From the NCBI GenBank assembly GCA_002633005.1, contig NMRA01000124.1:177830-241829 (forward strand): 64,000 nucleotides of DNA, given 5' to 3'. The notes beneath the pieces were generated by a model. It made no database searches and was not told the DNA's origin. It worked only from the letters and a program-made list of their open reading frames with translations. Of this stretch, positions 19,413 to 45,625 are shown piece by piece; position 1 is the first letter of the stretch; every line of letters begins with the position of its first letter. The stretch is from Phoronis australis (lineage: Eukaryota > Phoronida > Phoronidae). Position numbers and translations under genes: made by a program.

Positions 19413-22400
19413 CGTGAATAAGGTTTATAGGTCCATGCACCTACATCCAAAATAACGCGCATATAGGCGCATGCGCCTAAGTTTCACTTCGGGTGCAGAC
19501 GGCTATCCTTGCAAATGCTCAAGTCAGTTGAGTTTCATTTGTGACTTTATCGATTATAAATATCTTTCATCTCTTGGTTACATGAAAACGCCTACCATTC
19601 CCTGACCGATAAGTCAAGCTTCACACAATTTAAAAATCCATGCTCGTCGATTTTATTCAGGCGTTTTACACGTAGCTGGCACATGCGCCTAATTTCAGAT
19701 ATACAGTAAGAGCAGCAACACACGCGCCTAAGCAACCACATACACGGTAGAGTTCGTATTCATGAATTAAAATGGAATGAGACATTTATCTAGTTTCAAC
19801 AGCGAAACTGTACTCTGAAGAAGAAATAAAAACCAACCTGGCCCCGTTTCTATGGCAACAACCTCTCCAAGGGAACAATTTTAAAATAAATAGTTTTGTC
19901 AGTCAGCCACTTTATTTGTCAGTTTGAAAATCTATTCCCTGGAGCAGTTTCTACATCCACTTAAAAGTGACATGCACAGTAAAACATTAAAAAATAACAA
20001 CTCACAACTGGTAGATTTATTTAACATACAAAATGGATAACATTAAGTGTCATAACCAGGTTTAAAATGACACCAGATTAACTGAGACTTTCACTTGCAC
20101 TGCTAATACCTTATAGAGCATTCAACTGAGTTTTTGACTCTCCATTACAACCCGAGATTACAGCCATACAGTGCTAGGCAAGATAAGACATCATTGGAGA
20201 CAAAAGATTTCTGGGCCCTGTTTCATCAAAGATCATTTGCCTAGTTGCAGCTAAATCATCATTTTTAATGACACACATATCAGGTGACTCATGAAGTTGG
20301 CTGTTGAGAACATGCTCTATGGTCAAATTTTTGTCAGTTGTAAAGTAAGAAATTCTTATGTCCACAGTCGTGTGCCTGCATGTGGCCACTGGTGCGGACA
20401 ATGCTAGGCCCAAAATCAATACAGATGAGAAAGATCTATTTTTTAACATCTTTATGCAATTCAAGTTGTTACTTCTACACAAAATTATTTCAAAACATAA
20501 TCCACCTCAGTGTGTATCAAACATACTGTTTATGTTGAGATTATTAAGTACATAAAGTACATTCTAGAATGGTTGGGATGACCAACAGAGCCTGAAAATG
20601 CCACAAGCTTTATTTCAAAATCAAACATTAATGTTGTTTTAACCACTGGTGTGCACTTAGAAATATTTTGAAATCCTTGGTAGAATCTAGACTTAAAATA
20701 CAATTTTGACTTCAAATGTATACAGTGCTATCAAAATCTAAAACTGAATTTTAAATAAAACTTTTGATGACAAAAACAACACGTCTCACACAGCAATTCA
20801 GGGACAAAGTCTTCTCATAAAAGCCAAGAATGCTATCACAAAGTGTAACCCACAAGTGCCACTGAATCAAATCAATCTAACCCTTTCATATTGCAAGGGT
20901 ACCTAGTTAGACAGATTTATACCCGTATTTGGTCGCCCAGTCACGAGCACATTAAATATCCTACTTACATACCAACACTAGAACAGTGAGTAACATTTCT
21001 TTATAATATTGTCTCTCTTTGACACACAAAAGTTTGAAGTTTTTCCAATTAACGCTCATTGACAAATGTGGACAAATTCTTCAATTCAGGACACAATATG
21101 GTGGACTAGAGGATTTTCATTATATCAAATTAAAGTAACTTTTAAGAAAATTTCCTTGTTGTCTGCATAATGTATACCTGCCAACAAACAACATTTGATG
21201 TTTAAAAAGAGAAAATGTTGACTTTAGTAAACTACTTTTGTTCCAAATTGAAGAGTTTTACCATACACCAATAAGCCAAAATTAGCAGGCTACCTAAATT
21301 AATTGCGTGTTTTAAATCTTCAAATTTTCGCCACAATAAGAATCAAGGTTCCACGCAATCAGTCAAGATATCGCAAGCCTATTGCCAGCATGGGATTAAT
21401 CAAACAGTAGGGCCTCATTGTAACAGTCTAGTTACCAGGTCGAAAAAGTCAATAACAGAGGGCCAGTTATCTCTCCAGAACCATCCCCATACAACAAGAT
21501 ATGCTAAGCTACATTACACATTTGGAAATTGACCGAACAAATGTAACATTGCAAACAACTCTTGGCAGATTTCTGACCACTGACAGACTCGAGGATCAAA
21601 AACAATGGAGATACACAAAAGTCAAAACATACATTACCCAGAATGCATTATACAGGAAGTGTGCCTAGCACAATGGTGACTGATTTACTGAGAAGCTGAC
21701 AAAAGTCGTTGATCACAACTTCAAATAAATTTTACGAGTATACTTTCATACATCAATATGATAAACAATACATAACAAGTTTAAAATAAACCAGCACATG
21801 TCACACATCAGCTATAAATACTTAAGTATAGTGTTACAAGACACTAATGTTCTGTACTAAAAACCAAGTTTGAAATTCAATCGCATGCAACAGATAGCTG
21901 TTGTGCAGGGGAAAGGCTCATTAAGTCAAGTATTTACATAAGTAATAAAACATGGTTCTTAACGGCATTATTGCCTCATGGAATGACTTTTGCATTTTGT
22001 GAGCAGGGGCATATTGCACCATATGACCAAACATAACTTTTGGCACGTGAGTTTTGGAGATATGCTTTTCAAGCGATCACCGGGACTAAATGATTAAATT
22101 TATCAATACTATTAAAAGAGAACACTAACAAAGGTTCAGAACTCCTGACAGAAATTAAAAAGGAAGCCTTATCTTTGTAAAGACATTTCTTAAAAATTGC
22201 GGAAACTTTGCTGGAAAGTTTACATTCTTAAAGTGATAACTTTGAGTGACTTAAATAAATACACAAGCCTACTTACTAGAAAACCCAGACAACAAAATGA
22301 GCTAAATCGTGTATAAATTTGTTGTCAATTCTGTCAAATGCATAAGGCACAGTTCAAATTTGAATGCATTTCTCCAACACCATTTTATTGCGTTGTAAAA

Positions 22401-23590
22401 ACATGCCCTTCAGATGCACTACAATCTGTTCCACGAATGTGACATTGCACTTTTGCTCAAGTGAAATTTATTTTTTCAGAAATAGTTGCCTTGAGCACAA
22501 GACCAAATTTCTGACTTAAGTCTTAAGTCACTTTTCATGAAACACCCCAGATGTCCACTTGATAAAAACTGATGAAGTGACTGACCTTGATTTCAACGAA
22601 TGTCAGGCATACAATGGTAAGAATTGGCAATTGGTAATGAGAACACACAAACAAGTGATTTTATTGTTTTATGACTCTCAAAGACTATCGAATTCAACAA
22701 AAATACCAAGAACGTTTTTTCAACCATAGAAAAGATGTCATTTTAAATAATTGCAATCAAAGAAACATTTTTTCAATTGTGAAAATGAAATGGGTATTTT
22801 GGCAATAAAAAGAATACACCCCAAGAACGAAAACTAGAAAGCAAAAATAAATTATTTTACCAACAATCCTACCCATCTCTGAACCACGAGGGTTGTACTA
22901 GGGGTAATGCACAATATTTCAATGGTGGCTTTATCTAGCGTCAGTGGCGCCACAGTGGAACATAACTGTAAGCAGGGTGGCCATATCTAGTGACAGTGCT
23001 GCCACCATGGAGCGTAACTGTAAGCAGGGCACATCACCAGATCAAGGGGATGGCGATTATTTGTCAAAAATGTCAAACAATGAACTTGGGGTCCATGTTA
23101 TCAAAAGTTGTGTGCCAGATCTTTGAAAAGAAGTTGTAAGCACGTTATTGAAATGTGACGACGTGTTTTGTACAAGAGCAAAACACTGAAACTGACTTTA
23201 AGTTGATAATTTTCATATTCAGACTCAACCGCCACTTTCAGGAGCCAAGTCAATGAAGTGTGTACAAAGAAAAATCGAAGATACAATTGTCTTAGCTAAA
23301 ATCAGACTTAAACAAAACAGGCCCTTGGTGCATAACAAGCAAACAAGACATAATAACAGCAGTCAACCAATTACACATACCTAAAACAAATGACTAGGTT
23401 GAAATTCACTGGAAAACCTTAACGCTGAGACAGACAAGCTTCACATAAACCAGCAGAAAATATTTTTTAACACTTTGACATTGCATTGATTTTCAGCCCA
23501 TAAAAGAAATTATTGCAGGCGGTCTGGTACACGTACCAGACGTGCGCAAGCCACGCATGTAGGCCCATTGCACTGATCACCTGAAACTAT
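19413..23590. other. Interval downstream of EGLN, possible long 3' UTR/intergenic
   Basis: AT-rich and without recognised exons. It holds the fragment above, a half-element at 22505-22552 (CTTAAGTCACTTTTCATGAA), another near 23285-23325 (AAACAGGCCCTTGG), and a copy of the dispersed core ACACAATATGGTGGAC at about 21090. Confidence 0.45.
20213..20412. mobile_element. Probable decayed element with GGGCCCTGTTTCATCAAAG end
   Basis: The left end GGGCCCTGTTTCATCAAAGA resembles the 19006 MITE ends, and GGCCC recurs at about 20408. The interior is not recognisable. A 102-codon minus-strand frame across it has no family resemblance. Confidence 0.4.
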
Positions 23591-23598
23591 TCCTGTGC

Positions 23599-23604
23599 TT
23601 TATT
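23599..23604 (-). promoter_or_regulatory. Possible polyadenylation signal for EGLN
   Basis: TTTATT on the plus strand (AATAAA on the minus strand) is the first such hexamer downstream of the last EGLN coding exon and its candidate final exon. Use is inferred. Confidence 0.25.
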
Positions 23605-23656
23605 AATATATAGTTAAAACCGAGCTGAGGAGCTAGAAACCTGACTCAAGGGTCTA

Positions 23657-23734
23657 GCAATGTGGCCTAGTGGGACTTGAACCCACGACCTCGAGTAAGG
23701 AAGGCAGGCACCTATCACACTAGGCCACACTGCC
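23657..23734 (-). repeat. tRNA-like sequence (tRNA-derived SINE head or degenerate tRNA)
   Basis: Read on the minus strand it has an A-box-like TGGCCTAGTGTGATAGG and a good B box GGTTCAAGTCC in a GTGGG/CCCAC T-stem. Outer sequences GGCAGTGTGGCCTAGT and ACTAGGCCACATTGC pair over about 15 bp. The T-stem is not followed by a normal 7-nt acceptor plus discriminator, and the anticodon arm does not pair well, so it is unlikely to be a working tRNA. Confidence 0.6.
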
Positions 23735-23990
23735 TCCCCTTTTTCAACCCATAACAAAGCACAGACAAATGCTACACTGAGTTAGCAATGGTGGCATCTC
23801 CAAGTTTACCACATGATGTGATCCAGAATGATTTAAACGTCTCAATACACTGGTTAAATGCCGAGTGTTTGACCCTGGGTACAGTTTCAATCATCCTTTG
23901 AAATCAAGATCTCGTTTCTGACTTGTTCTGTGGAATTATCGATTTGTTAGTCCAGAACCAGAGTGATGAAATACACGTTATTGCAACCTC

Positions 23991-24000
23991 TTAGATTTTC
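23991..24000 (-). CDS. EGLN1: Candidate final EGLN coding segment
   Basis: On the minus strand GTTTATTTTTCAG is a strong acceptor. Joining the leftover GG of exon 4 to the following bases gives Gly-Lys-Ile-stop. The acceptor and phase fit, but only three codons result, so this is tentative. Confidence 0.25.
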
Positions 24001-24095
24001 CTGAAAAATAAACAAACATTGCTTTATAGTGTTGCTGGCCAAAATACGGCCAAATTTGCATAAATATACATGTCTGGCATCCTAATATTTTCATA

Positions 24096-24200
24096 ATTTT
24101 AAACCCCCTTGTTTAAATTCTTAGCCACCAGCTATTGTCATTTGTTCCAATTTTTAGACCCCTCAGTTTAAATTCTTAGCCACCATCTATTATAGGAAAA
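24096..24200. repeat. Two-copy ~53-bp tandem repeat
   Basis: GTTTAAATTCTTAGCCACCA occurs twice, preceded by AATTTTAAACCCCC or AATTTTTAGACCCC, within the region just downstream of EGLN coding sequence. Confidence 0.75.
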
Positions 24201-24465
24201 CAATCAGTTTACACTGTAAAACATTTTTTTGTGCAATCACTCAGTGTCAAGAGCACAAAATAACGGCGTATGCAATAAACGTGGCAAATCTGAGAAGTGC
24301 CTTTTCATACAACTTCAACCTCTCCTGTCATTATTCATTCATTTAGTTTCCAATGCAACATATTGAAATAAACATTTTGTCTTTACGTTAACTTTTTTAC
24401 CACGAAAACAAAAATCAGACTTGAGAAGGAAGTAACAGACAGCAATATCCCCACTGGATGTTTTG

Positions 24466-24800
24466 AAGGAGTTACGCACAGAAGAGTTTCCTTACACGCA
24501 TGCATGAAAATCAAGAATGTGTCATCATTAAATAAATATGGTCGAATCACAAAACACTGACGACATGTGTTAGAACACTCCTTGAACTTTGGTCAGATTT
24601 GGTAAGAAATGTAGGAGTTGTACACAGAAGAATGTTTCCCTACATGCACAAATGATAAACAAGAATGAGCCAATATGCAAGGAAATACGGTTAAATCGCA
24701 AAACCATGACGATGCGCGCTATAGCACCTTGTAAGTATAGCTTCTTGAAAGTTTGGTCGACATCCGATTAGAAATGTACAGGAGTTGAACACATAACATT
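24466..24800. repeat. Diverged ~130-bp tandem repeat, two to three units
   Basis: The recurring order is GGAGTTRYACACAGAAGA, TTTCCYTACAYGCA, AATCAAGAATG, TCRCAAAACM, TGACGA and TTGAACTTTGGTC. Units begin near 24468, 24611 and 24780. It lies between the last recognised EGLN exon and its candidate 3' end. Confidence 0.65.
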
Positions 24801-24912
24801 TCTCTGGATGGATGGAAGGACACCTGCCATTACTGCAACCCTTCACCTTAGGCACAGGGGGGATAATTACAATAGAATGTTGCAGCGACTCCATAATCAT
24901 CAAATCACTTAC

Positions 24913-39898
<14,986 letters not shown>

Positions 39899-40060
39899 GA
39901 TTGACCTATTTAGAGGTGGGAATTCGTGAGGTCATGAACGCATCTAATGGCGTACGTGAGGTTACTCATAACCAACACAACCTCAGAAGCCAAGCTGCCC
40001 TAATCTCTTTTGACATAACGGGTGTGATCAACGCACATTAATCACTGACAGACGTGACGA
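39899..40060 (-). promoter_or_regulatory. EGLN upstream region with two ACGTG (HRE-core) sites
   Basis: Upstream of the EGLN start codon, ACGTG occurs at 39954-39958 and 40052-40056 (plus-strand reading). RCGTG is the core of the HIF response element, and vertebrate EGLN genes are HIF targets. Two 5-mers are weak evidence on their own. No TATA box was seen. Confidence 0.35.
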
Positions 40061-40660
40061 TCTTCACAGATAGCCATTCGAGATTTTACAAGTTTGAAAG
40101 CAAAGTTTATAATATTTCATTTAGAATGACTCAGGCGGCGCAAACATCAGAACTTAGTGGAACTCAAGAGTGTTCGCCTTTTGCCGTTCGATTGCCGAGT
40201 TACTTAGGAAAAAGTGACAGGCGACTTACTATAAGAATTTAGCCTATAGACAATATTAGGAAAATCGAAGAAGCGACTATGCACCGTTTTGAACAATTAG
40301 TTAAGTTAATTAAATTATATTGCGTAATCACAGTTGTAACAGAAAACTTGACAAGTAAATTAACAATTAACAGTATCAAAAATACTGTATTTATCCCTGA
40401 ATCAAGGGCAGCTACAGACACAAACAAGTAACATGTTAGGCCAATATCAAATTTTGCGGACGGACGGCGCAGTAGTGACTTGAACTAGGGAGAAAATAAT
40501 GTGAACGCTCCCGGCTTTCTAATTAGTGCTCAGTGAACTTCCCGCGGGGGGGGGGGCATTTTTCAATGAAAATAACCTCTGTCGAAATTTTAATTCATTT
40601 GCTTCTCATTCAAAAATAGGAATAAAGAATAAAAATACAGAGAAATTATAACCACTTGAA
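40061..40660. other. Upstream flank of EGLN, nothing recognised
   Basis: I see no exon, RNA gene or repeat in this stretch apart from a G-run near 40547. Confidence 0.4.
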
Positions 40661-40661
40661 A

Positions 40662-41391
40662 CAGTGGCGGATCTAGGATATCACAAGGGGGGGCCCAACA
40701 TTTTGTCCGGCTGTAAACATTTGCGCAAACTGAACCACGATTGTAGATGCGCATAGCACCGAATGGGGGGAGGTCGGTAGGGGGGTTTGCCCCCCTCCAG
40801 CCCAGGAAAATTTTCTGCTTTTACATCTAAGAATCAAGTATTTTCCTTGATTCCTAAAGTATTATCCAAGAAAAAAAGGAAAAAAAAAACACGGAGAACG
40901 TGTCAAACAGGAAAAACTGCAAGTATCAAAGACTCGAACTCACGACCTTGCGCATAGAGCGCGCGTGCGTTACCACTACACCACCACGATTTCACTACCA
41001 ATCTCATACTAAGAGACCTACTTGTTTATGGTCCACAGCGTTTGCGCGCGAAACCTACTTCTTTTTGTAATGCTTTCAAGTGCCATCGATTCTTAACAAA
41101 TTTGTCGTATTTAAAATAGTCTTCAAATTCCCAAAAGACCAAATCCGTTTTTCGTGTTGGCAATAATGACGGGATTGCTTTGGAAATCGTCTTAACTCTT
41201 AACATAAGGTTTGACAAAGAGAGTATTGCGAATTTCTGAGTGATTCACTAAGGCTTCGATTAAAATTCCCATCTTACCAGCAGCTTCTGTTTTTTCATCG
41301 TCACTCAGGTTCCATTTTCTTTAAAANTTTTTTGCGGCAGCTAAGGGGGTGGGGGGCGGGCCCCCTGGGCCCCCCCCTAAATCCGCCTATG
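40662..41391. mobile_element. TIR transposon, CAGNGGCGGATC family, with tRNA-like insert and an N
   Basis: The left end CAGTGGCGGATCTAGGAT and right end CTAAATCCGCCTATG are inverted and match the 26221 element. TGAAA on both sides is a plausible 5-bp target duplication. The interior has G- and C-runs, a tRNA-like segment and an undetermined base at 41327. No transposase frame is visible. Confidence 0.65.
40915..40995 (-). repeat. tRNA-like segment (degenerate tRNA or SINE head)
   Basis: On the minus strand it has an A-box-like TGGTGTAGTGGTAACGC and B box GAGTTCGAGTC, spaced as in a tRNA. The 3' side does not pair with the 5' side to make an acceptor stem, so a functional tRNA is unlikely. 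Confidence 0.55.
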
Positions 41392-44218
41392 TGAAAACCG
41401 GGCATGACTGAAGTAAGAGCGTACTCACACGACTTCCGCCGCGCGGGTCTGAGGGTCTTCAGTGGGTCGAACTGGGAAACCGAGTGGAGATGATTATTTG
41501 CGACAATGGACCGAGAAAAACATGGCATAAAAAGAAATTGCTTTCTTTTAAATTTGCCAAAAAGGAAAGAGGATCGTAGATTGGAGAAGCAATCAAATTT
41601 AAACATGTCCCATAGCACGTGCACGTACCGTGCATTATTGATACGGCCTACGGCGATTCAGGGCCATCCATGCAACTGAGCCTCACGGGCTACCGTAAAG
41701 GTTGTACCAAACAAAATTCCGTTGACTAATGAGAATATAGTTAATTGCAAGTAATTATTGTACCTTAGAACTGGTTCTCAAAATGCGGGCACAAGCTTAG
41801 GTCGTAACCGAAGATCGGTTTTTCTACATTTTAAGAGATCACTGGATACTGGCTTTTTGAAGTACCAACTTTGATCAACGCTATAAAAGTATGAATTCCG
41901 TTCTGATTTTATTACAGATTGCCAATTCTCGCCGTTGTCTCGCTGTGATTTTGCAAGCACTGGTTTAAGTGAAAATCACATTCAAAGTGTTTTTGTCACC
42001 GAACCGTAGTCAAACTGTTCACCAGGTATTTTTACGGTTTGCTCGTGTAGAATTAGTGTTTCTGTTGCGTTATTCCTTTAGTTTCAAATTGAAAATGTGA
42101 CCTTTGAATTTTGATGTAAAAACCGCGGTAAAAACGTCAATGTCGATTTCAAGCAGCAGCCAGACACTGAGTGCGCGCATATACATTTTTAGGGGCGGAG
42201 TGAAAACTGCAATAGCGGAATAAAATCGTCGTCTGTGTTTCGAAAAGACGATTTTTCAAGAAATTCTTTGTGAATAACTCTCGCGTTGGCATCTCAAAGA
42301 AATATACTCTCCACAATCCGAAATGTTATTTTTTAGGGTTTTCGCATTCAGTGAATACCTCTTAGTAACAATCACTAGGCCTATACATAAGGACCCGCAA
42401 CTAGCCGCGCCAGCGGCTAGAGCCGCTTTTCTGAAAATTGTTGAATCCGATGCCTAGTAGTACCCGTGCTCTGGCCCATGCCGGGGTCAGGCCGTCGCCG
42501 CTGTCAATTTGTTGAGTAGAGTGTCTCTTTGAATTTCAGATAACAGGCGCTCAGACCCTATCCCATGTTGAGTTGTTGCCCGACCAAGCCCGCAAATCAA
42601 GTCACGGTGCATACGTGCACTGACCCAGCTCAAAACTGTAGACTGAGGCCGGGGGGTCAGTCTTGAAAAGTTTTGAGTCAGGCCTCAACGGGTCACTATA
42701 GAGCTATGAATGGTCCATTTGCAAAATTTTGGTAGTTCCTGCTTTTTAGAGCTCTTTTGTCTTGCTTTCTACTTTTTTGGACTTTTTGTTTCTCTGCCCA
42801 CTTCGCCAAAGAGGTGAGGGGGGGGCTCGTTCCAGTCCCGCCCCCGGCCATCACTGATGAGTACTGAATGGGAATGCGTACACTCATTTGCCATTTTCGC
42901 AGAACTCGCAATTTTACGGTTGAATAATCTTCAGAATAAGACTCTGAAGTTTGTTTAGACGCGCATGCATGGTTTCGACTGTTCTAAGTGTTGACGGCCG
43001 GGTGGAATCCTCTGACTCCGCCTCCGTCGGGGAGCAGCACGGTATCTGGATCGACAGAAGCATTTTCATTTAATTCAGTTTAGTTAGCTTAGAGTGAAAT
43101 TTGACTTAAAAATCAAAATCTATAGCTTGAACGAAATCGTCCGAGTTTGCAAGTCCTGAACCATTTAGAACCGGAGTACCGTGGAACCGTCAGCCTCCGA
43201 CGCCGGTCCAGCCCTCAGGCTAGCTCCATTGGCTTCGCGTTAATGTCTTTATTTCCGAAATTCACCACCTGAGCTTACCAGCGCTGCTATCGCCGACGTT
43301 GCACGCTACCTTACGTGAGTTTTATAGAAACAAGTTACAATATTTTGAACAGCGAGATTAAAAAGGCTTTTATTTTATTTAAAAGTTAAAAAAAGTTTTG
43401 GTACATGAAAAATATAAAAAATGTTTTATTGTACTAATTCTTTCATATTTTTATATAAAAATATTTAAAAATATTTTTCTACAAAATACAGTAATTTGGA
43501 GCCCATGTGGATTGCAGGAAGATTTCAGAAGACTGTCGCTGCTTATAAAACCGGCATTCTGTAATCTTGCCTTTATCAGAATATTCTTGTAGGGCAACAG
43601 TTAGATATGAGGTTGGTTGCATCGAAGAAAAACCCACCAGTTGGTAAGCATTACTTAAAGTAAGGCAAAATATTTTGCAGCGCCTTTTTAGCAACAGAGT
43701 ATGTGGTAAATTATTTACATCCTGTTCCACTACTCACGACAGTAGACACGTAACCCGTCTGGGTAATTGTTACAACATGACGACGTTGACCTACACACAT
43801 GATTTTGGTATCGTTCCGCCTATTGTTCTCATTCCGATGATTTGTGACTGGTGGCACAGAGTCATAAACCACTGCTATTCACAGTCACACAGTTACAAAT
43901 CACTACTATTCAATATACTATTTACATGTTCTAGCTTTGCCTGTAGTTTTTGCAAGCAGCGAATGTCAAGAAAATTTGACAAAGTGTGGAATGTGCGACT
44001 CTCACAATAGTTCAAAAACATGCCTGGATTATAAAATGATCATCCTTTGTTCTGTTCATGTTTCCTGCGCAAGAATTAGCAACCCAAAATTAAAAGAAAT
44101 TTGTATATAAATACCCTTCAAAATGGAGAATTCGACGTCTGCTTCCAGATTAAAATCTTGAAGGTTGGTCTCATTTCTAAATCAACCAATGGCCTTCAAG
44201 CAGGGATATAATACTTAG
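41392..44218. other. Intergenic, no recognised gene
   Basis: The left part has patches of higher CpG (42380-42660, 43000-43300) that may be regulatory. Short frames at 43398 and 43675 show no family resemblance. Confidence 0.4.
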
Positions 44219-45625
44219 CCTTAGACCACGAAACCCCACTCGACAGCTGGGCGACAGCTAGGCAACAAGTAGCCCCTCGGTTGGGTGGTTAGGGGCTATA
44301 GTACTTAATTCCCATCGCTTTCTGTACGCATTTCGTTCAATGTATTTGAAACGGGCGGTAGGCCAAATCCGGCCACCGATTTTGAGTTTTCACCTCGTCA
44401 AAAATACATTCCACACTTAAAACTATCACTTAAAAAACGCTTACTTTCTTCATTGTTCTTTTCTACTTCTATACATTTCTTTGATGAAGCTTAGTTACGA
44501 GAATTAAGGTGACTTTGGCGAAGAATTCCAACTTCACTTTTTTGGTTGCCGTTAACTTTGTCACCACGCGCACGGTAACCACAGTGTATGTCAACTGAGT
44601 CACGTGAGTTAGGCAAATGCTAGTGCGAGACTGAGCGAAGCGCATGACGCTAGCGCGTGACACTTGCAAATAGCATCGACAAAGTATCAGGTGAAATTTG
44701 TAAGATTTGTGTCCCTTAGACTTTTTATTCATCAACATGCGTGATTTCACACAACTTCCTCAAAATGGCACCTGGTAAGAGAAACTCGAGCAAACTGTGA
44801 CAGATTTTCATCGATTTGTTCAAATTATCTTGACTGAATCGTCTCCAGACTTATGTTTTAAGTTGTTTATAACTCCATGTGCATATATGCATGTTTCGTC
44901 TGATTTTATTTCCTGTATTTTGANCCTTAGACCACGAAACCCCACTCGACAGCTGGGCGACAGCTAGGCAACAAGTAGCCCCTCGGTTGGGTGGTTAGGG
45001 GCTATAGTACTTCCCATCGCTTTCTGTACGCATTTCGTTCAATGTATTTGAAACAGGCGGTAGGCCAAATCCGGCCACCGATTTTGAGTTTTCACCTCGT
45101 CAAAAATACATTCCACACTTAAAACTATCACTTAAAAAACGCTTACTTTCTTCATTGTTCTTTTCTACTTCTATACATTTCTTCGATGAAGCTTAGTTAC
45201 GAGAATTAAGGTGATTTTGGCGAAGAATTCCAACTTCCCTTTTTTGGTTGCCGTTAACTTTTTCACCATGCGCACGATAACCACAAAGTATGTCAACTGA
45301 GTCACGTGAGTTAGGCAAATGCTAGCGCGAGACTGAGCGAAGCGCGTGACGCTAGCGCGTGACACTTGCAAATAGCATCGACAAAGTATCAGGTGAAATT
45401 TGTAAGATTTGTGTCCCTTGGACTTTTTATTCATTAACATGCGTGATTTCACACAACTTCCTCAAAATGGCACCTGGTAAGAGAAACTCGAGCAAACTGT
45501 GACAGATTTTCATCGATTTGTTCAAATTATCTTGACTGAATCGTCTCCAGACTTATGGTTTAAGTTGTTTATAACTCCATGTGCATATATGCATGTTTCG
45601 TCTGATTTTATTTCCTGTATTTTGA
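44219..45625. repeat. Direct duplication of ~705 bp joined by a single N
   Basis: Copy 1 (44219-44923) and copy 2 (44925-45625) both start CCTTAGACCACGAAACCCCA and end TTTCCTGTATTTTGA. They differ by one 4-bp deletion and scattered substitutions. The N at 44924 lies exactly at the junction, which suggests unmerged alleles rather than a true duplication. No gene is inside. Confidence 0.92.

Noticed and set aside
40915-40995. Functional tRNA gene
   Set aside because: A and B boxes are present but the acceptor ends do not pair and the T-stem is imperfect; it is inside a transposon-like element.
44469-45452. Two almost identical 93-codon minus-strand frames, seen as a possible duplicated gene
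   Set aside because: They belong to the N-joined duplicate region that is probably allelic; no domain, start context or splice site supports a gene.
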